Assembly (NCBI GenBank): GCA_009760855.2 | Contig: WPIO01000033.1 | Span: 3,637,001 to 3,701,000 of the forward strand | Direction: 5' to 3' | Source of the DNA: Cristatella mucedo | Lineage: Eukaryota; Bryozoa; Phylactolaemata; Cristatellidae | DNA length: 64,000 nucleotides | Part shown: piece after piece, positions 10,297 through 23,559 of the stretch | How positions within the stretch are numbered: the first letter of the stretch is position 1 | Layout: the number at the start of each line of letters is the position of its first letter | The notes under the pieces: model-generated | Database searches by the model: none | What the model was told of the DNA's origin: nothing | What the model saw: only the letters and a program-made list of their open reading frames with translations | Made by a program: the position numbers and the translations under genes

Positions 10297-10565
10297 GTAA
10301 TGTATCTTCGTCTGTAACTCCACAAAGCCATAAAGACTATGTGAGTGTTACGCAGGAGAGTTTTGTATAGCACACTCACCGCCTAAGCGACTTTCGGTAC
10401 GCATTCGGTAGCCTACAGGCTTCCTCTCACGCAACAAAGAGAAAGTGAGAAGCATAGCAGAGTCAGGAGAACGGTCGAGGAGGTGAGTAGCATGGAATTA
10501 GCAGCTCAAGACCACTGAAAAAGATGAGCCATAGTCGGCAGCAGGAGAGTGGTGTAACCTTGCAC
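10297..10565 (-). mobile_element. LINE-B 3' end, minus, inserted in LINE-A
   Basis: It starts with the reversed (ATTAC)-type tail TAATGTAATGTATC and the reversed 3' UTR (CTGTAACTCCACAAAG). It then continues toward the reversed NSLPQFLC coding region and ends where LINE-A resumes. Confidence 0.8.
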
Positions 10566-10700
10566 AAATGTATGCCTGCTTAGACTGGGACACTACATCC
10601 AAGTTAGTTCTTCCATTTATGATATCCGGGCTGACTTCTGTAACTCAATGCTTGCTGGTCTACTGACCTGTGCAATCAGGCACTTACAGCTGGTGAAAAA

Positions 10701-11107
10701 TTTAAGTGTTGATCGTTTGGTTTAGCAATGCAATTTTGTTCAAGGATCTTGATGGTCTTGAGGAAGTAGCTACTTGCAGCCCTTTTGTATGTCGACCTTG
10801 CTGCCTGTCTACCGGAAGGTAACTACTTTAGGTAGACAGCTGACTATACATGCTGTATAGTTGCCCGGATCAAGTTAACGAGGCTAGTGGCTCAACTGGC
10901 CTCTTAGGCTACCAAAGGAGTAAATTAAAGCAAAGATCAGCTGGTTAGGTGGCCTCATTTACAAGGTGCATTGCAGCTAGAGAGCCTTAGTAGCATTCAC
11001 CATTCTACCACTAAACATTATATCGTGCTTTTTTGCAACAAATTTGAAGTGCCTAGAAAGAGATTAAGTTAACTGGGGTGCTATAACAAATAACTATTAT
11101 TATTATT
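10701..11107 (+). mobile_element. Insertion ending in a LINE-A-type 3' module
   Basis: About 330 bp of unfamiliar sequence runs into ACCACTAAACATT, then the 3' module GTGCCTAGAAAGAGATTAAG and (ATT)n. After it the host LINE-A frame resumes. It is either another LINE-A-related element or a SINE using the same tail. Confidence 0.55.
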
Positions 11108-11641
11108 ATTGTCTGTCGTGAGCATAGCCGCGGCCACATCAAACCACTTCTAGCCGACCTGCAATGGCTCCCAATCAAACATCATATTGACTTCAAGATT
11201 CTATCCCTCACTTTTTGGTTCCTTCATTCTCTGGCTCCAGCCTACCTGACAGAACTACTTCCCAGCCAGGTAGGCATCGTACCATTGTGCTCTTCTGACT
11301 CAAATTGTTTAGCTGTGCCTAGAACCAACTTCAAATCCTTTGGAGATCGTGCCTTTAGTTCGCATGGTCTCAAAACCTAGTAAATACTCCCGAATGACGT
11401 CACGACATCCCCATGACTTGATGTTATTTAAAAAGAAGCTAAAAACGCTCGTGTTCCTCATAGCATTTGATGGGTCCTTGTGATTTGTCCTTCGTGTGCT
11501 TATGCGAGCATGTTACCACTAACCATGTTACGCATGGCGACACTGTGCATGTTACCACTAACCTTATGGTAACGTTTTATTCATGGAATATGTTAAGTAT
11601 CTAGAAAGACGTTAAATTCTCCTTAGGTGCTATTGTTATTG

Positions 11642-13550
<1,909 letters not shown>

Positions 13551-13618
13551 CAAGTGCCTAAAAAGAGATTAAATTTTCTGACGGCGCTATACAAATGTAT
13601 TATAATTTTTATTGTTAT
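13551..13618 (+). repeat. LINE-A/SINE-1-type 3' module only, plus
   Basis: A decayed terminal module (AAGTGCCTAAAAAGAGATTA, GCGCTATACAAATGTATTAT). The TATACAAATG form is closer to the SINE-1 tail than to the LINE-A consensus. Confidence 0.7.
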
Positions 13619-15067
13619 AAATGGCTCTGCAATACCAAGAAGCAATCCAGATTTTCTTAATCTACCATCTCAGCCAGGAAACTTACAGCAAGACAATATT
13701 GACCTTGAGTCTCAGATTCGGTCGAAGCTATTTTCTGCTGGCTTAAGCAAGTAGATTCCTGTGTTTGAGATCCAAAAGTCGGCATCCTGAACCTCTTGCA
13801 TCGTTAGAAAATTTTAAAATTTCAAACAGAAGATTGTTTATCAGTTGCTACAGGATTTTTTTGTCAAGTTGGCTTCAAGAAAATGTAGTACAAAGTAGGT
13901 ATTTCAGTAAATGCATTGCGAAGAGATTGCTCGTGGCTTTTTCAGAGTGCATCCTTTACGTCGGTCAGGTTTCTTGGCTTCAAACCGATTATTTATTGTG
14001 CAGGGAGCTTAGAACGCGAGTTTCTGCTTTTTCCCCATTTATCTTAAATGTATTAGGCTACAAGTAGTACTTCAGCTGGTGAAATAGCATACTTTAAAAA
14101 TATTTTCACTAGCTCTTATCCATAAAGGTAATACTGGTGGTAAGGTTACTTCATTAACTACTTAAATGGTTTTGCATGCACAAATCTTTTTGGCTGCTGT
14201 AGATTTTACGTAGGCCAGTGATGCAAGAAGTAACCATGAACAAAAAACTCTTAATAATTCTCCGCCTTTAAAGGAATGTGCAGAACAATTAAAATGAGTC
14301 ACTGTGTCGAACAATAACGGCCGTCACGTGGGATTTGATGACCCTATAAGCAGATACTCTTTTGAACGGACTGCTACAGAATATAAACGAGAATCAGGCA
14401 AAATTCATTTACCGAGTTACCAAGCTTACAGTACGTTCTAGCAATCGCGAAGACAGATGGCGGTATGTTGAAGTATGTGCCCGATCAATAAGCAGGGACT
14501 GACAGTTTTGGCTCTCAGTTGAGTCCATTCTCTCTTCGGGTCTAAGCAAAAGTTATATTTTCCCAAATACTATTCAGCATACTATGAATGATCCATTCGT
14601 AAATCTGTGAGCTTTGTGTATTCAACTAGCTTTTTGATGAGCAGTCTATTTAGTTTAGCGGGCGAAGACGGCATCTTTGCTGCAATCGTGTCAGAGAAAC
14701 TTAAGGAATAATGAGCGGACACATCTACTCCACCTTCACTAAAAGACGGCATACTTTTAGGACCTAGATGTTAATAAAATCTAGATCTATTCGAGGACTA
14801 GCTTTAATCGCAAGCGGCAAATAATTAATCACATGTGAATCTCGAAATAGTCTACTTACAGGAGGCCTGTGCTTCTGCAGTCATCCAGCTGTTTGGAACC
14901 CGAAGCTAATCTTTGAAGCCTAGATATGTTTGATGTATATCGCTATACTTTGAGTTACAACCGCTGACTCCTAATACAATTTTTCTGCGTCAGAACTCTC
15001 CATTCTTTAAATGCAATTGCGCTTTATAAACGTCATTCTCTATCTTAAACTATACACAAAGTTCCAT
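13619..15067. other. No gene or recognisable repeat
   Basis: AT-rich unique sequence. The 100-codon frame at 13765-14067 has no recognisable domain. Confidence 0.4.
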
Positions 15068-15838
15068 CTAAAAATCTAAATTGGTCCATGCATCTAAATT
15101 GGTCCATGCATTTATGACATCCCGTCTTGACTTCTGTAACTCTCTGCTTGCTGGCCTACCGGCCTGTGCAGTCAGGCGCTTACAGCTGGTGCAAAACTCT
15201 GCAGCCAGGCTTGTCTATCATGAGCGTCGTAGTTGCCACAGCACACCACTTCTCGCCGACCTTCATCCAGTCAACCCTGTCAACCTAGTCAACGCTGACT
15301 GCACCCGACCTGCTCCCAGTCAGCAACGCATCAACTTCAAGGTTTAGTCACTCACTTTCAGGTCCCTTCATTCTTTGGCTCCAGCCTACCTATTAAATCT
15401 ACTGCCCCACTAGGCGAAGTATCGTTCCACCCGCTTTTCGGAATCTGTTTACCAAAACCTCAAATCCTTTAGAGACCGTGCATTTAATTCGTATGATTCC
15501 AAAGCCTGGAACTCACTCCCGACTTGCGTCACGTCATCCCCTGACTTGACCAAATTTAAAAATAAACTAAAAATGCATCTATTTGTGACAGCATTAAGTG
15601 AGTCTGTGCGATTCGTTATTTATGTGCTTATGCGTCCTCACACTGTTGCATGCTGCCACTAACCACACTTGCATGCTGACCCTGTGCATGTCACCCCTAA
15701 CCATGTTATTGCTGTTGTTTATTGAGCACGCTACCACTAACCATTTGATGGTGCTTCCTTTACAGCAATTATAAAGCACATAGAAAGAGATTGAGATCTC
15801 TGAGGGCGCTTTATCAAATGCATTATTATTATTATTAA
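15068..15838 (+). mobile_element. LINE-A, 5'-truncated, ORF2 C-terminus and 3' end
   Basis: It encodes [20 protein letters not shown] and [19 protein letters not shown], then a decayed LHWLPV block and a full 3' UTR with (ATT)n. At the 5' junction an 18-base segment (CTAAATTGGTCCATGCAT) is duplicated in tandem. An insertion of about 40 bp after the first LLADLH block disrupts the frame. Confidence 0.87.
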
Positions 15839-17736
15839 ATAACAAATTATTGTTCTCACAGGATCAGCCAATATAAAGACTATGTATGCAGGCTATCCGC
15901 GGTCTAGGCTTCCGATTCATCCGTTTTGCTGCGCGTATTTAGAGAGATCATTTTTCCATTGAAGCACTACGATTTTTCGCCAGCTCAGAAAGGCTATTAC
16001 TTTGTTTCAGGCTCGGTATTTGACTTTCCGCTGCATCATTGAGCATGTATGGAGGACCAATTGAGCTCTACGAGTGTAAAATGAAGCATACATTTGCGAA
16101 TTTAAAATTCAAAGTATTTTGAGCCCTCCATATATAGAAACTATTCTACGAAAAACGTCTAATCTCCTATCCATTTTCCGATGTAACTGCCCGCAAAGGG
16201 CTAATTTAAAGTAGCTGCAGCGAAAAGGGCTAACTGCTCGGTCACACTGGAAGCTAAGCTTAAGCAGGCAGCGGCAACTTTATGCTGAGGCCTATTTATA
16301 GGTTCAGCGAGTGATCTTGTGCAGCTCATAAGCGAAAATCCTGTGTAAAGGTGATTCAAGTTTCGATAGTGGAATTGTAGGAAATAATTGCATGGATTAT
16401 TTTGGATTCAGAAGGGAGAAAGGCGAGGATTTGGCTTCGCAGCAACTATTTATAGCGGGTTTTAGGACAAAACTGCCGCTGTTACTTGTTGTTTCCGAAC
16501 CGGGAAGATGTATGCGAGACTAAATGCGCCACACATAGGCGCTCTAATGCTTAACCGGAAGGCAGATACTACAGGGCAGGCCTCGCTCGCTTTAGTTAAC
16601 CCTAAGCCTCACTATATACTGTACGCAAAACAAAGTAAGAATACACGGTTGAATTTGGATTCGAGGGCCTTGAAAGACCTAGTGCTGGCGGCTCCGTAGC
16701 TCGTGACGAGGACCGGCCAGATTGGCGTGAGCTCTGGGCTAGCAGATATATCTATCTGGGTTAGCAGATATATCGTTGTCTTCTTCGTCTGGGAGTATTC
16801 CGTTGAGCATTTATATTAACGAATTCTAAAAAGTTATTAAAGTTCCACAGGTTAATGGCGATCCATCAAAAAATCAAACAGCTTATTGCGCAATACCTTT
16901 TTTTTAGCACGACGACCGGTGCTCACAGAATTCCGAAGGCTTCTTCCTGGGAAAATAGACGACTGCAAAGTATTTCGTAGCTCACAAACGGGTAGGACTG
17001 GTCAGCGATCTGGCTCAACTTTCTAATCAATTTCCTTAAAACACGAGAGCAGAATGCCTAAAACTCAGCAGATACACACTACACATAGTGTTGTGCAATA
17101 TGCAGCTATTGTTTGAGCTTAGCACAGCTTTTTTTCTAGTGTGTCCAAGTTAATCGCAAGACCCCACTGATCGTTGTACGAGCACATGGCGGGACACGGG
17201 AAGTAAACTCTACAAATCCTTTACGATGCAAATTGATCCTAATTCTCAATACTAGTTTATCTGTACAATCAGATTTAATATGTTTGGGAAAGGTACGTGT
17301 GAGTTATAGGCTGAAATTAGCTGTTCTCTAAAATATGACGTCCTTTGCCAGTTTTTGAATAAATGTCCATAGCTAGAGAGACACAGCTAGAGAGACATAC
17401 TGATATTGGAGGAAGCAGGACGTCAGTGAGGCAGGAAGCAAGTCGTATACAGGGTATAATGTGTCTGCGATCGTGGAGACTGGAAAAAACATTCAAGTAG
17501 GAGATGCTGTTGTTGCTGCTAGATCGTCCACACCTGATATGAAGAGATACAAGTCGGAACGGTGTAGAGCATTGACGTATATTTTTTAATTAATTCATCT
17601 CACGAGTTTCATTATTTAACTCACTGTAAGTGATCAAAAGCCATTTGTTAACATTATTTATTACAGGTTTTCAAATGAGCACCTGTTGTAACAAATACAG
17701 CGCATGCGTATGCATTTCCAAGAGAGCAAGTCGTTT
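15839..17736. other. No gene or recognisable repeat
   Basis: Read on both strands. The only open frames are short ones (longest 63 codons) with no domain. Confidence 0.4.
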
Positions 17737-17819
17737 ATTATAATAACAACAGTTTATTTTGAATAAAGCCCTATGCAAACTAAGTCTTTTTCTAGAAACG
17801 TTACATATGGAGAAAGGGA
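17737..17819 (-). repeat. Decayed LINE-A-type 3' module, minus
   Basis: It reads TTATTATAATAA, then a diverged reverse module (CTAAGTCTTTTTCTAGAAAC and a TTACATATG equivalent of TTACATTTG). It sits at the downstream edge of the hAT relic. Confidence 0.55.
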
Positions 17820-18995
17820 AGCGTATCAACTGATTGTATGCTTCGTGGGCTCATTGCGATGAGGCAGACCGGGTTGGATGCAGTTGACGGTCTTGTCGGG
17901 TACCTCGATCTCATAAGGCTAATAGATCTTCTGCAAGTTTGTCCACAGATCATCTTCGTCAGTGCCTGCACGATGCTATCGACCAAGTAAAAGTCATGGA
18001 CAGTATCCTGATAAGGTTTTGCTACACTTTCGACAGCTCGTGCGTAATTAGTGGCAAGTGCTCCATACCATTTATGACGAACGTGAACTCGAATGAGGGC
18101 ATGCGTTCGAGGAAGCATGTCGCCTAATTCTCTGCCGTACAACTGTTCTTTTCGACTTGCTCAACGACTTCAACGGTCGCTGCATACGTGTCCGTTAAGG
18201 GTTGTAGCGCTTGCCAAAATGACGGCCGTCGAGGATCTCCTGGGTTCACGAGTGCAGTCCTGATTCAGGCTACGGCCTGTCTCAACCTGCAGCTCGTTGA
18301 TCAGGTCCTGTACGATCTTCGTTTGCTTAACAAGTAGTTCGTCGTTGCCCTTCCAAGAACCAGTAGCCACATTGATGACGTCACTGACCATTTCGAAGAA
18401 GACCGTTACGTCGTGGACGCCATCCACGAAGGCCGAAACCAGGGCTAGCTGGACCCTAACAATGCCCTAGTTCGCCATCTCATTCAGTCAATTGATTTCG
18501 GCTCGCAGATCATTAATCTCACCGCTCATACTGACCGCACCATCGTGGCCCTGTCCTCGACAAACGGCAGTCGGACCACGGTTATTCGTAGTAATATCAA
18601 TTATATCACTGCACAAAGTGTCATCACAGATGTCTGTCAAGTGCTCTGGGTCGGCGAGTTTTGCTGAATACGCCTGTGCTTACCTGAAAGAAACGGTTCA
18701 TAATAACCAAGCGCTCCATCTTGCTCGCATCACTCGTCTCGTTCGCCGTAATCGCTCAGTAAACATTTGCTTGCTCATCCGCGAAACAAGTGCTTACGGG
18801 CGAAGCAAGCATACAAGGGAATCCTTCTGGGTTTCGAGGCCGATTATCTGGCATTTTGGTGGGGGCCTTCTACAACGAGAGGGTGGCAAGCTCAATGACT
18901 CGCTCGAACATGAGCCCGTGATGAGCTTGAGGAAGTTGTCGCTATGTGAGCGAATCGACCGACTCGTCGTGTAACCCCGACAAAGCAAAGCCCGG
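17820..18995 (-). pseudogene. Decayed hAT-type transposase (DUF4371/TTF-zinc-finger lineage)
   Basis: On the minus strand, across frameshifts and stops, the order matches DUF4371 hAT proteins. A DNFLKLI segment is followed by TANETSDASK (the family's ADETTD block holding the first catalytic Asp; here Asp-Glu-Thr has become Asn-Glu-Thr). Next come CRGQGHDGAVSMSG (family RGQGYDGAxNMxG), VTVFFEMVSDVINV (family FFxLVSxVxNV), ETGRSLNQD (family ESGRGLNQE), a frame-shifted PGDPRRPSFWQAL (family PGDTRWxSF) and FEFTFVINGMEHLP. In the family this enzyme cuts and pastes DNA. Here at least five in-frame stops and several frameshifts make it inactive. Relatively GC-rich third codon positions still show on the minus frame. 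The terminal inverted repeats were not located. Confidence 0.72.
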
Positions 18996-19825
18996 CTCAT
19001 TGCACTAGGTGCGAGATTTAAATTCTTTCTTTGGGTAAAAAGTATTTTCCTAAATTATTGGGCCTAAATAAATAAATAGTTGCTATTCTTCCTCAAAAAC
19101 TTTGCTGCTGTGGTCAGGACAATGATGTTTTGAAATTCTCTGGCTTTGCTGTTAGGCACGGTGCTGCCATCAGGTTCGTAAATATAGCTCGCATCGTGCT
19201 GCTATCTGAACTAGCGGGGGTTAGGCGAACATAACACCATCGAGTAGTATCCAAACAAGTGTCACAGTAAAAGGGCCTTAAAGTAACGTTATAGTTTATA
19301 TAATTGCAGAGTAAGGAAGGAGAGACTAGCCATTTGATTGACAAGGCATCAAGAGGTTACTTGCATCAGGCAGATACTTTTTCTATGTCTGTGCGAAATT
19401 TCTCAAGACAGGGGCAAAATCATAGCTCCGTGGAAGCGTCTGCTAAGATTTGAGGCCTAAAAACCATACTTAAGCATGCCTGTTGGGTACCAAAAATGCC
19501 CTGGGCACTTAATTTCACATGCAACTACTAGAGGAGAGCTCTGGAAAGTAAAGTGGACAATTGCTAATCACAGGATGAAATTTAATGCACAATCTTCGGT
19601 AATGTGTAGAATAGCATTTATTCATTTATATAACTCTAGGATTTTTACACACTGATATATTGGAAAAAACAGAGTCATGAAGTTTGCTATCCTGAGAACT
19701 AGGCGGGAACCGACTGACCGTGCAAGTAACTGCTACTTCTGTACGGTGGACCCTTCCAAAAGTCGAACTGGAAAGATCGGCTCCGTCATTTATCTACACA
19801 TTCCTGAGATATACATATAATTCAT
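18996..19825. other. No gene supported
   Basis: Unique-looking sequence between the hAT relic and a SINE-1 copy. No domain was seen in either strand. Confidence 0.4.
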
Positions 19826-19955
19826 TTGTATAGCGCCCCAAGAGAACTTAATCTCTATTCAGGCGCTTCACGTACTCCTCGGGGCTCGAGCCCACGATCT
19901 CAGCCAGACCTTGGTCGGGGTGTGCACCTTAACCGCTGGACCAAACCAGCTCCTT
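19826..19955 (-). mobile_element. SINE-1, minus orientation
   Basis: Reading the minus strand gives the tRNA-like head GGTTTGGTCCAGCGGTTAAG (A-box-like) and a B-box-like GGGCTCGAGCCCC. These are followed by the CGCCTGAATAGAGATTAAG tail module and the terminal TATACAAATGAA. It is close to full length. Confidence 0.8.
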
Positions 19956-20127
19956 CATACATCGCCCCAGTACGACACTTCGATGAACTCCCAATCTCCA
20001 TTCCGGGATCAGCCATCTTCGGGAAAGAGTAGCAAGTCAGAGAGCTAGAAAAATATAGCAGATCCAGGTTCTAATTTCACAGATACGACTGAGAAGAGAA
20101 CGCCAGACTCCCCAATCGGAGCGGCTG

Positions 20128-20272
20128 GTTTGGCCCAGTTGTTAAGGTGCTCGCCCCGACCAAGGTCTGCCCAAGGTCGCGGGCTCGAGCTCAGTGGCAT
20201 ATGCGAAACGCCTGAATAGAGATGAAGTTCTCTAAGGGTGCTATACAGATGAATTATAGAAATGAATTATAT
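20128..20272 (+). mobile_element. SINE-1, plus orientation
   Basis: The head is TGGTTTGGCCCAGTTGTTAA, with the B-box-like GGGCTCGAGCTC, the GGCATATGCGAAACGCCTGA linker and the LINE-like tail GAAGTTCTCTAAGGGTGCTA, ending in GAATTATA. It lies about 175 bp from the opposite-strand copy, so the two form an inverted pair. Confidence 0.82.
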
Positions 20273-20285
20273 ACCTCAACGATCA

Positions 20286-21382
20286 AATAATAGATATTAC
20301 TAACTCCAATGCCGAGCTTCTGACATCTAGCCTCAAGGAGTGGAACTGATTGGAAGAAGGCATCAAAGTAGTAGATCCAAGAAAGCATCATCAACTTTTT
20401 ACAATTTCTTTAGGCGGAAAGATGAATAGTGTGGCAAAAAATATGTCCGGTCTACTCGAGGCTATCGGAATCGCCTGCGATCCAAGTGAATGGCACCTAT
20501 TCATAGGCAGCTGATCCATGAGCCTCAAAGCCGTGCAGCTTCAGCACCAGGAACAAGTACGCATCTCTACCTGCGGCCCACTCTGCGAAACCCAGCGAGG
20601 ACTGCACTAGTGCCAACATGCTGCTGGATGCCTTTAAGTATGGCGAGAATGGCTGGGAGGTCATTCGAGACTTCAAAATGGAGTCATTTTTTATGGGCCT
20701 CCAGGGAGATTTAAGGAGATTTCCTTGTTTTCTTTGCCAGTGAGATAGCTGGTACACTTCAGCCCCCTGTCAAAAATGGGACTCGCCACATCAGACCAAG
20801 TGCTCTGTAAGGGGGGGCTTCATCAAGTGGAAGTTGCTGGCAGACCTTCAGATGATGCTGACGCTACCATTCCCAATCAAGTTAGACCTTCTCAAGCTAT
20901 TTTTCATGGCTCTAATTAATGAGTCAGCAGCTTTCAAGCACCTTCACATGTGTCAGAGGAAAAGGTCAAAGCTGGTCTCCTCATCGGACTATGCATAAAG
21001 AGGGTCGCTGAGTGTGACGAATTCGCCAAGAAGCTGAACAGGACTGAGAAAGTGGCTAGTGGCCTAAACCAATTTGGCTGCAGTGGTTCACAGCTTTCTT
21101 GGCAATCACGGGGCTAAAAACTATAAGCAGCTGGTTCAGACCTTGATAAAGAACTATATCAAAACGGGATGCCGAATGTCTCATAAAGTCTATATCAGTT
21201 ATGCTCATCTTGAAAAATTCAGAGTGAACGTGGGAACATGCTGCTATGAGCAAGAAGAAGGCTCTCACCGGGATATAATGACTTTGAACGCGATTACTGA
21301 GGACATTATGACGGAAACATTCCGGGGGATTATGTTTGGGGCTTCTTTGAGGAAGCAATTTAAAGTAGAGCCGCACATCTAG
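20286..21382 (+). pseudogene. Decayed member of a multicopy animal gene family of unknown function
   Basis: Across stops and frameshifts the plus strand reads SSLKEWN, GLLEAIGIACDPSEWHLFIG, SMSLKAVQLQH, ENGWEVIRDFKMESFFMGLQ, FPCFLC, a PIKLDLLKLF block, then an open 102-codon stretch with VVHSFLGNHGAKNYKQLVQT, GCRMSHKVYISYAHLEKF and EQEEGSHRDIM. I recognise this order from many multicopy predicted proteins in arthropods and cnidarians (CNxxEWRLFIDSS, SLKAVLLHNGN, FLGNxxAxNY, HLDxFPxNxGxxSDEHGERF). The function is unknown and the copy-number pattern suggests association with mobile DNA. The terminal ERFHQDI block is eroded. Confidence 0.65.
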
Positions 21383-22233
21383 ATCGTCTACTCATTTTTT
21401 AAACCATTTGAGCTGTCACTGCTGTACGGCTTCAGAGTAAATACGTGTAAAGATTCATTTGCTGTTCTCTCTGATTAAATTGTAAGCAGTAGACATGAAT
21501 TTTCCAACGTTCTCATCGGAACTGTGCTAGTTTCAAGTTTATTGCTGTCCTGGTCACAAAAGTAAAGTTGGTAGCCAATAATGGCCATTTCATAGACTTC
21601 TGCCGCTTAAGAAATTAGTAAATAACACTCAACACCCAACACTAAACTACTTATTTTAAGGACTTTAGGTTCTACTGTATCGGGACGGCGTACTACTCCG
21701 GCGAAAATCGCCGAAGGAGAACAGCGGACTCAATAAAAGACTTAGACAACCTCCCGAGCTAGCTTTGGTCATCTCGGCCACTAGCGTCTACTTGGCTCCG
21801 TGCGATTGGTAATACACTGCCTGCCGTGTTGTCGATTCGATCTTCTGGCGTGCGAATACATAACACATTTGCTCATACGCAATAATAGCGACGACGATGA
21901 GGTTTGGACAGCGCATTGCGTGGATTATGGCAGGATCTGGTACAAGAGCTCCGCCAGCGTCCGGGGAGCAGACGTACCGGACCACGATAAAATATAGAAC
22001 TCATCGACAGGCCGGCCATTACTCTATAGTGACTGCGGTTAGGCCCATGCCTTATATAAGGAACAGGTAGCAGGTCACATAGCAATCTCATTCACACATA
22101 ATCGTACATCGCACTGCTCGTAAGTCTCGGCCTATCTCATATGCCGCTTTTATAAATATGCGGCGAAGCTCATAGTTCGTAATCGCGGGACACTGCACAG
22201 TTGAAAACAGGTAGCCCCCAGCGAGCCCGAATT
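21383..22233. other. No gene or recognisable repeat
   Basis: Frames at 21788-22091 are overlapping shadows on both strands. Confidence 0.4.
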
Positions 22234-22241
22234 GGCTAGAG

Positions 22242-22428
22242 CAGCGGTTCTCAACCTGTGGGTAGCGACCCATTTGGGGGTCGAACGACCCTTTCACAGG
22301 GGGTCGCCTAGGACCATCAGAAAACACGCACTTCCACACTTTCCACACAATAATTTTATGGTTGGGGTCGCCACAACGCGAGGAGCAGTATTAAAGGGTC
22401 GCGGCATTAGGAAGTTTGAGAACCACTG
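22242..22428. mobile_element. SPIN-like non-autonomous hAT element, 187 bp
   Basis: The terminal inverted repeats are CAGCGGTTCTCAACCT on the left and, read from the right end, CAGTGGTTCTCAAACT. The next bases inside (GGGGTCGAACGACCCTTTCA on the left, TTAAAGGGTCGCGGCATTAG on the right) match the SPACE INVADERS (SPIN) hAT consensus as I know it. The flanks are GGCTAGAG (22234-22241) and GACTAGAG (22429-22436), an 8-bp target duplication with one mismatch, as expected for hAT. There is no transposase, so it must have been moved in trans. Confidence 0.9.
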
Positions 22429-22436
22429 GACTAGAG

Positions 22437-23092
22437 GCAACTGCCTCGTGCCCTCTTTGCTCCACCGTGGATGAAGTGGTTTAATAAAACTTTTCGTCAC
22501 AGATTTTTCTACCTGGCAGCAGAAGCTTAGTAGCCAAAGAGTTGAACTCGGAAGGCCGTTTCTTGTAGCATTTTAATAATACGGCAACTTGCTAACATTA
22601 AGTGAATGGACTAGCTAGCTTTGTATAACATTTATGATATTGATTAGTGAAATTGTCTTATGTCAATTTACAGTCGCACTTTAAAGAGCCACCTCTCGTT
22701 AGTCAGGAGGGGCTCGAGCGATGGGCTGAGGTTGAATCATATGGCTACTAAATTTGTCAGGGTCTTTTGACTGTAATACGTGTAATATGTGTAATACGCA
22801 TTGGTGGCAGGATGCACAGATGAGGCACAGGGTATGCACAGAGATCAATACGGTGTTCGTCACAGCATTGTGAGAATCCAAGTTTTTTCCACGACTCCTG
22901 GCTAAAAATATCCAAAATGTAACAGAAAGCGGTAAAGATTAAAAATCGGGGCGTTTTTTTAAAAAGGCAAGCAGATACCGCGTTTTCCATATAGTAACTA
23001 GCTTTTCATTCGTCAGAGTGATGGGAGAGGTTCAGTTTCAGTCTACGGTGAATTTTGGTTGCGATTTAAAAACTTTCCTTCCCACAGCTAAT
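22437..23092. other. No gene or recognisable repeat
   Basis: Short frames only, no domains. Confidence 0.4.
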
Positions 23093-23330
23093 AATGACAA
23101 TAGTAATAATGCATTTGATATAGCGCGCCCAGAGAACTCAATCTCTTTCTAGGCACTTTACATTTACTGTAAAGGAAGCACGATTGAATAGTTAGTGGTA
23201 TCATGCTCAATAAACAACAAGAATAACATGATTATGGGTGACATACACGCGTCCGTATGCATAAGAACATGAAATACGAATCACAAGGACCCACTAAATG
23301 CTGCAATAAACAGATTGGTAAGTAAGGCAA
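23093..23330 (-). mobile_element. LINE-A 3' end, minus
   Basis: It has an interrupted (AAT)n tail, the reverse 3' module (GCATTTGATATAGCGCGCCC...) and reverse 3' UTR reaching the ACCCACTAAATGCTG segment. Confidence 0.8.
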
Positions 23331-23559
23331 TAATATTGTATAACAGTGACGAAATTGGCGAAACTGGTTCACCTTGTGTCAAACGAAGGCAGCAAAGAAC
23401 TCTAGAGGACAAGTAGGAAACTAGGAAGTTTGGAGTGAGTGAATAAAATTGGCGTGAAATAGACATGTAATCTTCATGCGTAATCTATAGGCTTAATAAC
23501 TCTGCAGATTCTGCGTTCAGAGCCTGTGCAGCTTTTGGAAGCCATATAATTGCCAGCCG

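Larger units (their letters stand above)
10079..11641 (+). mobile_element. LINE-A copy broken into three pieces by two later insertions
   Basis: Piece 1 (10079-10296) matches the LINE-A segment around LNDDKTNLL and LGVMFQSDLSLDDH. Piece 2 (about 10566-10700) resumes with LDxDTTSKL and NSLLAG. Piece 3 (11108-11641) resumes at CREHSRGHIKPLL and runs to a decayed 3' module. Between them lie a minus-strand LINE-B end and a roughly 400-bp insert ending in a LINE-A-type tail. The pieces are collinear with the intact order seen at 55660-56966. Confidence 0.75.

Noticed and set aside
18492-18974. 160-codon plus frame and a coherent-looking plus reading through 18200-18660
   Set aside because: The minus strand carries ordered hAT motifs and GC-rich third positions, so the plus frames are shadows.
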